31,494 bases of DNA from a virus. Under the pieces are notes generated by a model, which searched no databases, was not told where the DNA came from, and was given only the letters and a program-made list of their open reading frames with translations. The stretch is from the IMG/VR virus record IMGVR_UViG_3300042301_001347, positions 1 through 31,494 of that record; one strand, 5' to 3'. Both the position numbers and the translations under genes were made by a program. Shown piece after piece: positions 15,276 through 23,779 of this stretch. Every line of letters begins with the position of its first letter. Position 1 is the first letter of the stretch.

Positions 15276-18200
15276 ATGACATTGCGCGCACCCATCTTTG
15301 CTGACCCAACGATCACCCCCGTCCAGGAAGAGGCGTTCACCGCCTCTGGGATGAACCCCATCCGCCGGGCCTACAACGCCAGCCGGATCGGTACCGACAT
15401 CAACAGTCTGGCCGCGCAGGAGGCGACCCAGCGTGCGATGGGCGACACTGCTGCCGCCGACGCGAACCGCGCACAGATCACTGCGCTCCAGCAGCGCCAG
15501 AGTGCATACGCCCCGGACGTTGGCCGGGTCGAGAACATCAAGGGCGTGGGCGACGCCTTCTCCTGGCTCGGTACCCAGATAGGGCAGGGCGCAGGGTCGA
15601 TGCAGGACCCCGTGGCGCTCGCTACCGGGCTGACCGCCGCAGGGAACCTTGCCGGTGCCATCCCCCACCCGATTGCCCGTGGTGTGGGTACCGCACTGAA
15701 GCTGGCCGCGCCAGTCGGTGCGTTCGGTATCAACCAGCGCCAGATGACAGGCGACTTCTACAACCGGGTGCAGGGTGACCCGGAGGTCACGGCCAAGTAC
15801 AGCCCGCAGGAGCTGGCGCTCACCGCCAACGCCTACGGCGCGGGCGCAGGTGCTATCGACACCGTGCTGCCGACTGTGGTGGGCCGTCAGCTCGGCGGCA
15901 GCTTCCTGCGCAAGGGGCTGAGCAACACGGGCATGGGCACGAAGATGGGCGTGGGCCTGCTGGGTGAGGGCACGACCGAACTGGCACAGGACGGTGGCGC
16001 ACTGGCGCTGCACAGCTACATGAATCCGAACCGGGACACCAGCGGCGACGCCATGGACCTGGTGAACTCGTTCGCCGGCGGCATGGCCGGTGCGAGCCCG
16101 TTCGTCACCGCCGGTGCTGCGGCAGAGCACGTGTCTCGCCGTGTCGGGCACACAGCGGGCGTCGTGTCCGAGAAGACCGGTGAGGTGGTCGACCTCTTGA
16201 GCGAGAAGGCTGAGCCCTACGTCGAGAAGGGCAAGGGCAAGCTGGAGAAGGTCATCGACCTGTTCCGCAACGACGACGGCGACGTGACACCGAAGTCGGT
16301 CAAGGACAAGGTCATGGGCACAGCCCAGGACATGAAGGCGAAGCTCGACGAGCACGAGCTGATGAAGGGTATGCCCCCGGCAGACATCCTGAACGACGAT
16401 GCTGCGTACGCCGCATGGTTCGACGAGACCACACCCAAGCGCCGTGACGCGGTGCTGAACCGTCTGGCTGATCTGGCCGACGAGGGTGACGAGAAGGCCA
16501 CCGACCTGTACACACGGTTCGGGCAGGTCCAGACTCAGGGTGAGCAGGACCAGATCATCAACGAGGGTGCCGAGCACGTCCTGAGCCAGAACGAGTGGAC
16601 GGAGCTGGAGAAGCAGGCCCAGGCCCATGCGAAGCAGGCCGGGCGTCTGGTGAACCGGTTCGGCAGCATGTTGGGCAAGGGTGCCCGTGCTGCTGGCAGC
16701 GCCGCGATGGACTTGGGCAAGGCCGCTGTGTCTGGCTTCAAGGGCGACAAGAAGAACATGCAGATCGACCCGTTCGAGCAGGTGCTGGCTGACCAAGCCC
16801 TCGAAGGTGGCAAGGAGCACGTCGCCGGGCTCAAGCAGCAGGCCGAGCGCGAGAAGAGCTACCAGCGTGCGAAGGTCATGAGCGAGTTCCTCGCCGCCGA
16901 AGCCAAGTCTGCCATGGAGGGGCGTGGCTACGGCCAGAACGTTGAGGGCGCAATCAACGTGTCGCCGAGCATGGCAAACCGTACCGGCGGTACGCGCATG
17001 CCAGCAAAGTCGTCTGAGGCGATGACCAACTTCATGAAAGACATCGGCCTGGAGATCGCCGACATCGCCGAAAACTGGATCACGCCCCGTCCGGCCAAGG
17101 CCAAGACGGGCAACGCGCCGACGGGTCCGACCTCCACCTTGAAGCAGCCAGCTGACTCCCGTGGCCAGCAGTACGACGGCCTGCAGTTCAGTATGAACCG
17201 CATCGTCAACAGCCTGCGGGTGATGTACAAGGACCGCGCTGGCGACGTGATCAACGAGCTGCAGTCGATGGTTGACCCCAAGGCTGCGCCGATGTTCGAC
17301 GTGATGCGTGAGGAACTTGAGGCGCAGCAGAGCCCATCGGGCATGCGCCACACGGCCAAGGCCCGTGCTGCCGCGCAGGATGCGCTGATTGGTGCGCTCG
17401 GGCAAGAGACTGAGGCCAAGCTGATCGACCAGGGCGTGAACCTGCGCACCCAGGACGGCAAAGATTCCCTGCTGAAGATGGTCGAAGCTGTCGACCGCGG
17501 CATCGCACCGCCCCACGCCGTCAAGGCGCTGGAGGGACTGATCGGCAAAGAGAACCTGCTGAACCTGCGCCGCACGCTGCGCCCGCAGCAGGCCAGCCGT
17601 GACGACCTCATGGAGGACGACGGCGAGACCGTGGGCGAGGGCCTGGAGGTCGATGGCGACTCCGGCGAGGTGAGCGTGGCCCGGCAGTCGAACTTCGACA
17701 AACGGCAGGCCGAGAAGAAGGTCGAGCGCACCGGTGCCAGCCGCATGTACGGGTTCAAGGGTACGGGTACCGTGCGCTCGTCCGACGGTGCCAAGCGCGA
17801 CCCGTTCGCCCCCGAAGGCCGCATCACGTATCAGGACACGCTGAAGGCTGAGGACGAGATGATCCAGCGCCTTGCCGCTGGCGAGACGTATGAGCTGCCC
17901 AAGGGCCTGCGTCGTCCGACGCTGACGAAGAAGGGCGAGAAGACATTCGATGGCCGCGACGCCAGCGAAGTGGCGCGGCAGCGCCTGTCGAAGATGATCG
18001 GTGGCGAGTCCAATGAGCGGCTGGTGCGGAACCTGCTGGAGAGCGGTGACCCCAACGAGGTCAAGGCCGGTGAGATGGCGCAGGCTGCTTTGAGAGAGCT
18101 GGCCACAGCACGTAAAGCTGGAGACACCGACAAAGCCACGGCGATCGAAAAGAAGCTGGGTCAGTGGCGTCAGCGCATGTTCGGCGACCAGAGCCGTGGC

Positions 18201-21200
18201 GGCGAGTGGGATGTCCAGACCCGCAACGTGCTGGAGGTTCTGCGCGAAGAGGGCGCGGACGACCTCCGCATCCTGAGCCTGTACCGCGACTACGCCCGCA
18301 TGGAGATGGTGGCTGCGAAGGACCCAGCCGAGCGGGCGAGGCTACAGAACATCATCGCCCTGCTGCGCCCAGCGATCGTGGACAAGGCTGACGGGAAGAA
18401 AGGTGGCGCAGGCGCCCCACGTCTGTCGCCCGCCGAGCACTCGAACATGATGCGGCTGGCTGAGCGGTACTTTGGTGACCGTACGATGGCCGTGGCTGAG
18501 CAGCACTCCGACCGTACGCCCGAGAAGATGTCCGCCGGTCAAGTCACTGCGATGGCGTCGTTCGGCAAGGCTGCGATGGAGTTCGCCCGCAAGGTCGAGA
18601 ACACCCAAGGCAAGCAGGCTGCGAACGAGTACGTCGCCGACCGGAACCTGATTCAGTTTGCTGGCAATGACGGCAAGCCGTTCCACATCCCTGCTGGCCG
18701 TCTGGTGCTGTGGGGCAAGAAGGAGCTGGGTCAATACTTCGAGCCAGCCAAGGCCGACAAGTACGACAACTACACCCGCAACCTTGAGTACCTCGGTGCG
18801 CTGACGCTGGGTATCAACGCCGTGCGCGAGAGCGGCATGGTGGCGCTGACGAAGACTGGCGACGGCAAGTACGTGCCGGGCGGCGTGTCCATCGCCGACA
18901 AGTTCGGCCGGATGCAGGAGTTCCGCGCTGACACGAAGCCTGCGAAGGGCAGCACGGAGTTCGGCGACCTGTTCGACGGCCTGCCCGACAACCTGATGCT
19001 GGCCACGACGAACGTGTTCGGCTTCAAGAAGATGATGGCCAGCCGGAAGATCAAGCCGACATCTGAGGCCCAGGACCTGTTGACCAAGCTGCGTGAGTGG
19101 CGCGATGAGGCATTCGTTCCAGGGGACGAGGGCATCGAGGCGATCCCCGAGAGCCTGAAGTCTCGCAACGCCGGCACGCTGCTGCGGAACAACGTCGTCG
19201 ATGAGGAACGGCTCAACGACAAGGACGCGGGCGGCTTCGATGACATGGGCCGGTACCAGCCCGGTGTCACACCGTCTGACCGGGACGGTGCCAACCCTGA
19301 CCGCATCCAGCACGCCAAGGCGAACAAAGAGACCGGCTTCGACGCCGCCGCCATCCCTGCTGGTCTGGGCACAGAGCGCCGGATCGACGCCGGGAAGAAA
19401 GCTGCCGCACGTGGCCAACAGCTCGTCGATGCTCTTGACTCTAACTTCGACGACGGCATGAAGGTGCTGGACTCGCGCATGCGGATGGCAAAAGCCCCGG
19501 CATTCAACGCCAACGACCCGAACACCGTGCGCGGCGGCGCACACTACGCACTGCCTGTGCTCGAAGCCCTGACCGACGAGAACCTGTCGAACATGGACAT
19601 CGACGCCGAGCAGGCCAGCAAGCTGGTCGCCATCCGCAAGGAAGCGCAGAAGCTGGTGGCTGAGTCCGACCTGAGCAACACGGTGAAGTCGACTTACGCC
19701 CCCGCCGGGGAGGTCGGGGCCAGCCTGGGAAAGCCCAGTGGGGTGGGTGAGACCACCGGACGGAAGTTCAACCGGCAGATGTCCGAGCAAGACATCATTG
19801 AGCAGCTGGAGACGAGCGGCTTTGAGGAGCTGATGCGTGCTGTATCAGACGGCAAGCCCGGCGCTGAGAAGCTGGCGTTTGCTGCCACCGGGCTCACACA
19901 AGACCAAGCGACAGGAGAGTGGCGCAGCGGCAGCATTGACTTGGCAGCGTTCCGTACTGCAGCCGACAAACTGGACTTGCCGATCTCCAAGCACTGGCTG
20001 GGTATGCTGGGTATGCTGCCTAAGCTCAACGCCCAGTCAGGCCAAGCCAAGGACGAAGCGGTGCTCGACCGGGCCAAGGCCATCAACGAGATTCGCGCCA
20101 CTCTTGGCAACGACATCACCATCCGCTTCGAGCAGACCACCGGGTTCTCCGGTGCCTACCTCGACCAGGAAGCGGCCATTGTCATCTCCCTGACCCCTGC
20201 CGCCGGTACCCTCCAGACCGCCTACCATGAGGCGCTGCATGCGTTCGTGGCTCGGCTGGTCAGGGGCAACGACAAGGCCAAGCAGGTGCTGGACGCCCTG
20301 GCCAACCACGGGCCGACCATGGAGCGGGTGGTGGCGCTGCTGGACGGCTACCCAGAGGCCATAGCCCAGCTCAAAGACGGGGAGGAGAGAATAGCCTACG
20401 TCTATCAGTTCTGGCGAGCCGGTTTACTCGATCTACCGACCCCAGAAGCCACCACGATGCTCCAGAAGCTCACGAAGTTCTTCCGGGCTGTGCTGGGCAG
20501 GGTAAGCGATTTGGAGCGCGGGAACGACCTTCTGAGGGCCTTCGCGAGGGGGTCCTACGCTGGCGACCCGTCCGTGGCGGGCAAAGTCATGGCAAAGCAC
20601 CTGAATGAGGGTGCCTGGGGTGCCAAAACCCTGCGCAAAATGGACGGTCTGGTGCAGCACGTAGCCGCCCTGACCATGCCCGCTCATTCGGTGCTGGCGA
20701 CCAGCAAGAGCGTAACTGCTCAAAAATTAGGCAACCAGCTCTGGACGAACCCCGGCGAGGGTGAGGACGGCAGCAAGGAAGAGGGCTACCTCAACGCCCG
20801 GGAGCGGATGGCCAAGCGGTACTCCAACGAGTTCAGCCGGATCATGGCGTTCGGTACCGAGCGCGACCACGCTGCGGTCATCGACTACCTCCAGAAGGAG
20901 ACCGACCCGGCGACCATCCCGTACGCCCCGCACCGCGAGGCTGTGGAGAAGATCAGGGGCCTGCTGCAGCGGTTCCGCAAGTACATGGTCGAAGAGCGCG
21001 GCATGAACATCGGTGACCGTGGGCCGCTGTACTTCCCCCGCGTGTGGAGTGTGGCGAACCTTCAGGAAAAGCGCGACGACTTCATCGAGATGATGGAGAA
21101 GGAGTACCCGATGTACAACGCCGAGGGCGTGTACAACGCGCTGATCAAGCGGTACTCGGTCGAGGAGTCCGCAGTGGGCGAGGGTGTGGTTGATGACGAC

Positions 21201-22628
21201 GCCGTGCTCAAGCCGACACAGGGTGCCGGTAACGAGCGGATTCTGGACGTCATCACCGGCGAGCACGCTGCACCGTTTCTGGAGAAGAGTCTGGTCGGCA
21301 CGCTGACCCGGTACTTCCACGAAGGTGCCCGTGCTGCGGAGTACACCCACAGGTTCGGCCAGAAGGGTGAGGCTCTGGCCGGGACCCTGGGCCAGATCAA
21401 CCAGGAGCTGCGGATCGAAGCGAGCAAGATGCGCAAGGACGGTGTGCTGGCGGATCAGGACGCTGAGACCAAGTGGGTCGAGCGCCAGATGCGTGACATC
21501 CGCCGCTCAGTGGACGCGATGGAGGGCACGCTGGGCCGGGACATCGGCGAGGGCTGGCGCAAGGCGAGCAGCTGGGCGACCGTGTACCAGAACGTGCGCC
21601 TGCTGCCGATGGCGCTGTTCAGCTCAATCGTTGACCCGTTGGGGATGGTGGCCCGTGGCGCGACGATGAAGGAGGCGTTCGACGCGTTCCTCCAGAGCAC
21701 GGGCGAGGTGTTCAGGAACTGGAAGGAGATGATCGTCGGCAAGGGCGATGAGGCCCGCCTGCCTGATGAGTGGGAACGTCTGGCCATGGCCGTGGGGTCG
21801 GTCGACGCTGCGGTGTTCAACCACCACGTGTCCGATGAGTACGCGTCTGCGTTCATGACGCCGGGTGCGAAGAAGGTCAACGACTTCTTCTTCAAGGCCA
21901 ACGGCATGGAGGCGTGGAACAAAGGGATGCGGGTGGCAGCGACACGGTCGGCTGTCAACTTCATCCTGCGGCACAGGACTGGGCCGGAGACACACAGCGT
22001 GCGCTGGCTGGAAGAGATCGGGCTGACACCGGGCGACATCCACGTTGATCCAGAAGGCCGACTGATCACCGACAAGCACACCCTGGCCGCGCAGCTCGGA
22101 ATCACAAAAGAGCAGGCGGCTGGGAAGGTCGAGAAAATCCACATCGCGATCAACCGCTGGGTGCAGGGTGCCGTGCTCACGCCGAACGCTGCGCAGCGGC
22201 CTGCATGGTCGAGTGATCCGCACTGGTCGATGTTCTTCCACCTGAAGCAGTTCGCGTACAGCTTCCACCAGACGATCCTGAAGCGTGCGGTCAATGAGCT
22301 GGAGTACGGCAACCTTGGGCCGATCGGCGCATTCATCTGGTACGTGCCCGTGATGATCGCGTCCGACCTCATGCGCGGGTTGATCCAGGGCGGTGGTGAG
22401 CTGCCGTCACACATGCAGGGCATGGACGCTGGCGACCACATACTGAGGGGCCTTGAACGCAGCGGCGTGTTTGGTATTGGTGTGGTCGGCGTGGATGCCG
22501 GGCAAGACATTGCCTCACTTGGCGGGCCAGCAGTCGAGCAGATCATTGATGCGATGCGCGACCCGTTGGAGCGGACCATGATTAAAGCGGCGCCTGCACA
22601 TGGTCTGTACGCTGAAGCATTGAGGTGA
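15276..22628 (+). CDS. 2450-aa giant internal virion protein with metallopeptidase motif
   Basis: ATG 15276 has an AAGGAG ribosome site. The N-terminal third starts helical and then has Gly/Ala-rich apolar stretches (about residues 95-290) with an EGTTELAQD motif common in giant phage virion proteins. The middle is long, charged and helical. At residues 1651-1655 the sequence TAYHEALHAF gives an HExxH zinc-binding motif. Glu1703 or Glu1704 in GEERIAYVYQ is a plausible third ligand. This is the pattern of the zincin domains described in phage polyvalent proteins. The C-terminal region (about 2095-2450) has conserved-looking blocks such as QNVRLLPMALFSSIVDPLG and a hydrophobic stretch near residue 2348. 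As the last and largest late gene it is probably packed in the head and ejected into the host. It could process virion or host proteins. Confidence 0.78.
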   Translation: MTLRAPIFADPTITPVQEEAFTASGMNPIRRAYNASRIGTDINSLAAQEATQRAMGDTAAADANRAQITALQQRQSAYAPDVGRVENIKGVGDAFSWLGTQIGQGAGSMQDPVALATGLTAAGNLAGAIPHPIARGVGTALKLAAPVGAFGINQRQMTGDFYNRVQGDPEVTAKYSPQELALTANAYGAGAGAIDTVLPTVVGRQLGGSFLRKGLSNTGMGTKMGVGLLGEGTTELAQDGGALALHSYMNPNRDTSGDAMDLVNSFAGGMAGASPFVTAGAAAEHVSRRVGHTAGVVSEKTGEVVDLLSEKAEPYVEKGKGKLEKVIDLFRNDDGDVTPKSVKDKVMGTAQDMKAKLDEHELMKGMPPADILNDDAAYAAWFDETTPKRRDAVLNRLADLADEGDEKATDLYTRFGQVQTQGEQDQIINEGAEHVLSQNEWTELEKQAQAHAKQAGRLVNRFGSMLGKGARAAGSAAMDLGKAAVSGFKGDKKNMQIDPFEQVLADQALEGGKEHVAGLKQQAEREKSYQRAKVMSEFLAAEAKSAMEGRGYGQNVEGAINVSPSMANRTGGTRMPAKSSEAMTNFMKDIGLEIADIAENWITPRPAKAKTGNAPTGPTSTLKQPADSRGQQYDGLQFSMNRIVNSLRVMYKDRAGDVINELQSMVDPKAAPMFDVMREELEAQQSPSGMRHTAKARAAAQDALIGALGQETEAKLIDQGVNLRTQDGKDSLLKMVEAVDRGIAPPHAVKALEGLIGKENLLNLRRTLRPQQASRDDLMEDDGETVGEGLEVDGDSGEVSVARQSNFDKRQAEKKVERTGASRMYGFKGTGTVRSSDGAKRDPFAPEGRITYQDTLKAEDEMIQRLAAGETYELPKGLRRPTLTKKGEKTFDGRDASEVARQRLSKMIGGESNERLVRNLLESGDPNEVKAGEMAQAALRELATARKAGDTDKATAIEKKLGQWRQRMFGDQSRGGEWDVQTRNVLEVLREEGADDLRILSLYRDYARMEMVAAKDPAERARLQNIIALLRPAIVDKADGKKGGAGAPRLSPAEHSNMMRLAERYFGDRTMAVAEQHSDRTPEKMSAGQVTAMASFGKAAMEFARKVENTQGKQAANEYVADRNLIQFAGNDGKPFHIPAGRLVLWGKKELGQYFEPAKADKYDNYTRNLEYLGALTLGINAVRESGMVALTKTGDGKYVPGGVSIADKFGRMQEFRADTKPAKGSTEFGDLFDGLPDNLMLATTNVFGFKKMMASRKIKPTSEAQDLLTKLREWRDEAFVPGDEGIEAIPESLKSRNAGTLLRNNVVDEERLNDKDAGGFDDMGRYQPGVTPSDRDGANPDRIQHAKANKETGFDAAAIPAGLGTERRIDAGKKAAARGQQLVDALDSNFDDGMKVLDSRMRMAKAPAFNANDPNTVRGGAHYALPVLEALTDENLSNMDIDAEQASKLVAIRKEAQKLVAESDLSNTVKSTYAPAGEVGASLGKPSGVGETTGRKFNRQMSEQDIIEQLETSGFEELMRAVSDGKPGAEKLAFAATGLTQDQATGEWRSGSIDLAAFRTAADKLDLPISKHWLGMLGMLPKLNAQSGQAKDEAVLDRAKAINEIRATLGNDITIRFEQTTGFSGAYLDQEAAIVISLTPAAGTLQTAYHEALHAFVARLVRGNDKAKQVLDALANHGPTMERVVALLDGYPEAIAQLKDGEERIAYVYQFWRAGLLDLPTPEATTMLQKLTKFFRAVLGRVSDLERGNDLLRAFARGSYAGDPSVAGKVMAKHLNEGAWGAKTLRKMDGLVQHVAALTMPAHSVLATSKSVTAQKLGNQLWTNPGEGEDGSKEEGYLNARERMAKRYSNEFSRIMAFGTERDHAAVIDYLQKETDPATIPYAPHREAVEKIRGLLQRFRKYMVEERGMNIGDRGPLYFPRVWSVANLQEKRDDFIEMMEKEYPMYNAEGVYNALIKRYSVEESAVGEGVVDDDAVLKPTQGAGNERILDVITGEHAAPFLEKSLVGTLTRYFHEGARAAEYTHRFGQKGEALAGTLGQINQELRIEASKMRKDGVLADQDAETKWVERQMRDIRRSVDAMEGTLGRDIGEGWRKASSWATVYQNVRLLPMALFSSIVDPLGMVARGATMKEAFDAFLQSTGEVFRNWKEMIVGKGDEARLPDEWERLAMAVGSVDAAVFNHHVSDEYASAFMTPGAKKVNDFFFKANGMEAWNKGMRVAATRSAVNFILRHRTGPETHSVRWLEEIGLTPGDIHVDPEGRLITDKHTLAAQLGITKEQAAGKVEKIHIAINRWVQGAVLTPNAAQRPAWSSDPHWSMFFHLKQFAYSFHQTILKRAVNELEYGNLGPIGAFIWYVPVMIASDLMRGLIQGGGELPSHMQGMDAGDHILRGLERSGVFGIGVVGVDAGQDIASLGGPAVEQIIDAMRDPLERTMIKAAPAHGLYAEALR

Positions 22629-22654
22629 CTGCGCCCCATCGAGCAATGACATAA

Positions 22655-22675
22655 AAATAGGGCCGCGAAGGCCCT
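22655..22675 (-). terminator. Intrinsic terminator for leftward transcripts (possibly bidirectional)
   Basis: AGGGCC (22659-22664) and GGCCCT (22670-22675) form a 6-bp stem around a 5-nt loop. On the minus strand the stem is followed by ATTTTTAT, a good uridine tract. On the plus strand the following bases are GTCTCTAC, a poor tract. It lies 30 bp after the giant gene and would stop leftward readthrough into the late block. It may also end late transcripts weakly. Confidence 0.65.
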
Positions 22676-22680
22676 GTCTC

Positions 22681-22767
22681 TACTCTACTATGTCTTATAT
22701 TCTTATAATTATAAATTCTTTTTTATCAGAGAAATAATAATAATAAATATAACTAGATAGTAGAGTG
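22681..22767. repeat. AT-rich imperfect inverted repeat
   Basis: ACTCTACTAT (22682-22691) pairs with ATAGTAGAGT (22757-22766), and inside it TTATATT (22695-22701) pairs with AATATAA (22746-22752). The centre holds the palindrome TTATAATTATAA (22703-22714) and an AATAATAATAATAA run. The segment is almost pure A+T in otherwise GC-rich DNA. No gene is seen in 22629-22808. Confidence 0.7.
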
Positions 22768-22808
22768 TGTCTGATTGGAATAAAGTTTTTGGCCTGAAGC
22801 CAAAGACG

Positions 22809-22934
22809 TCAAGGCTTCGTGTGGGCCTTGATCCACCGCGCCGTGCCGTGGGCGACGATCATGATCCCCACTGCTGCACGCAGCGCCTTGTACGCTGCGC
22901 GGATGACACGGACGATTGAAAAGAAAAGCATCAT
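22809..22934 (-). CDS. Short hypothetical amphipathic protein, 41 aa
   Basis: A 41-aa reading frame starting at ATG 22934, in an ATGA overlap with the stop of the upstream gene and preceded by GGAG. The product starts with MMLFFSIVRVIRAAYKALRA and has a second apolar stretch (VGIMIV), giving a basic amphipathic, possibly membrane-associated peptide. The coupled start and ribosome site support it as a real gene. I do not recognise it. Confidence 0.5.
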   Translation of the reverse strand: MMLFFSIVRVIRAAYKALRAAVGIMIVAHGTARWIKAHTKP

Positions 22935-23209
22935 GGTTCGTTCTCCAGTTTGACGGTTGTTGTTTCCCAGCTCTCGTCGGTGATGACGAGCACGCGGCCC
23001 TGACTTGGGTCAGTGGGATCGACCGGGTATCTCGAAATGATTTTGTCCACGACCTTCAACGCGTGCAGGTTCGCTTTGAGTTCTTTGACTGTCGCCAGCC
23101 CGTGATCGTTGACTGCGTGCCGGGCCACAAGGTCCAGTGGTGTGCGCTTCAGTTTGAGCCGTGCGGCCTCGGAGACCTTCAGCGTACCGAGTAAAAAATT
23201 CGCGTGCAT
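22931..23209 (-). CDS. Hypothetical protein resembling plasmid-related small proteins, 92 aa
   Basis: The start is chosen at ATG 23209 because a GAGG ribosome site lies 5 nt upstream; an in-frame GTG at 23215 would overlap that site. The protein has an ARHAVNDHG segment, a KANLHALKVVDKIISRYP segment and a RVLVITDESWETTTVKLE segment. This order (ARH.. G, N..AL...I.S.Y, RV.VIT....TT..L) resembles a family of short proteins annotated as plasmid-related on mobile elements. Their function is unknown. It lies just left of attP and is the first gene transcribed away from it. A DNA-handling or excision role is possible, but no helix-turn-helix is visible. Confidence 0.65.
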   Translation of the reverse strand: MHANFLLGTLKVSEAARLKLKRTPLDLVARHAVNDHGLATVKELKANLHALKVVDKIISRYPVDPTDPSQGRVLVITDESWETTTVKLENEP

Positions 23210-23213
23210 ACTC

Positions 23214-23240
23214 ACCTCGTGTCATAGTTCGATGTCATAG
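23214..23240 (+). promoter_or_regulatory. Left-arm direct repeats of attP (integrase arm-binding candidates)
   Basis: Two TGTCATAG copies start at 23220 and 23233, 13 bp apart and in the same orientation. The first is part of ACCTCGTGTCATAG, which recurs exactly on the other side of the tRNA core at 23424-23437. Paired short direct repeats flanking the core are the usual arm sites of tyrosine integrases. They also lie immediately upstream of the leftward gene at 23209. Confidence 0.65.
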
Positions 23241-23281
23241 TGACGGCTGATATACTATGGCGCAAGTGTTCGGTGACCCTC

Positions 23282-23328
23282 CCTTGACATGGTGGGGGTC
23301 GTTGGTTCGAGTCCAATCGCGCCTACCA
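23282..23328 (+). other. attP: attP core: 3' half of tRNA-Val(GAC)
   Basis: The segment reads as the anticodon loop TTGACAT (anticodon GAC), the 3' strand of the anticodon stem (GGTGG), a GGGTC variable region, the T-arm GTTGG-TTCGAGT-CCAAT, the acceptor strand CGCGCCT, discriminator A and an encoded CCA ending at 23328. The 5' half of a tRNA is missing: bases before 23282 do not form D-arm or acceptor partners. This is what is expected when a phage carries the part of a host tRNA gene that is restored on integration. The cognate integrase is encoded 700 bp away. It is not an intact tRNA gene. Confidence 0.85.
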
Positions 23329-23344
23329 AACACCCAAATAAAAC

Positions 23345-23378
23345 AAGGGCCTGTTCAATGAACGGGCCCTTTGTCTTT
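23345..23378 (+). terminator. Strong hairpin terminator after the attP core
   Basis: AAGGGCC-T-GTTC pairs with GAAC-G-GGCCCTT around an AAT loop: twelve pairs including one T-G wobble, 23345-23371. It is followed by TGTCTTT on the plus strand. On the minus strand the stem is followed by TTGTTTTATTTG, so it can act in both directions. It would end the leftward integrase-region transcript and, after integration, could serve the restored tRNA gene. Confidence 0.75.
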
Positions 23379-23414
23379 GGTAGATCGAACAGCGGTTCAG
23401 CCTGTTCTGATCAA

Positions 23415-23437
23415 TCGTGTCATACCTCGTGTCATAG
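23415..23437 (+). promoter_or_regulatory. Right-arm direct repeats of attP (integrase arm-binding candidates)
   Basis: Two CGTGTCATA copies have their TGTCATA cores starting at 23418 and 23430, 12 bp apart and in the same orientation as the left-arm pair. The second copy belongs to a 14-bp sequence identical to 23214-23227. They end just before the stop of the leftward gene at 23432. Confidence 0.65.
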
Positions 23438-23779
23438 CCCTTTGAGTGCCCTGAGTGATTCGAGGTACTCATACAGGTCGCGGGGCATCCGATAGGTCAC
23501 ATCGAATATGGCCCTGACCTCAACTACCCGCGCACCGGCGACATATTCGTAGTCCACGTTCGACGAGCTCATGCTCCTCGGGTACTTCTCGACCATCTCC
23601 TGGATCGTCGGCAGGTCGACCCGGTCATGCGGACCACGCATCCTGCCGGCCAGGCGAAGCGGCTCAAGTCTCTGATGATGAATGGTTCGCTCTAGCATCG
23701 CGAATTGTTCGTCGCGCACGGCTCTGTCGTACGCCGTCATCGGCATCACGGTTTTGTAGAGATCGTGGTACTGGCTCAT
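23432..23779 (-). CDS. Hypothetical protein, 115 aa
   Basis: ATG 23779 is in an ATGA overlap with the stop of the upstream 87-aa gene. The protein is charged and mixed alpha/beta. It has an Arg/Glu-rich helix around residues 18-40 and a C-terminal helix YEYLESLRALKGL. It has no Cys, signal peptide, membrane helix or recognisable motif. It is the last gene before the attP terminator and is co-translated with the integrase and the 87-aa protein. That location is common for recombination directionality factors, but no winged-helix or helix-turn-helix signature is apparent. I do not recognise it. Confidence 0.65.
   Translation of the reverse strand: MSQYHDLYKTVMPMTAYDRAVRDEQFAMLERTIHHQRLEPLRLAGRMRGPHDRVDLPTIQEMVEKYPRSMSSSNVDYEYVAGARVVEVRAIFDVTYRMPRDLYEYLESLRALKGL

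Noticed and set aside
15174-17516. Long 780-codon minus-strand open frame opposite the giant virion gene
   Set aside because: It is a shadow of GC-rich coding DNA on the plus strand. Its product is rich in His, Leu and Arg with no domain, and it has no ribosome site.
18342-19790. 482-codon minus-strand open frame
   Set aside because: It lies antisense to the giant gene, has the composition of a mirrored frame and shows no recognisable motif.
21455-22639. 394-codon minus-strand open frame at the end of the giant gene
   Set aside because: The plus-strand frame in this region has conserved-looking protein features; the antisense product is Ser/Pro/Arg-rich noise.
22785-22805. TTTGGC/GCCAAA hairpin after the 41-aa gene as a terminator
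   Set aside because: The stem is short and no uridine tract follows on either strand.
23282-23328. An intact phage-encoded tRNA gene
   Set aside because: There is no 5' acceptor strand or D-arm before the anticodon loop, so only the 3' half is present.
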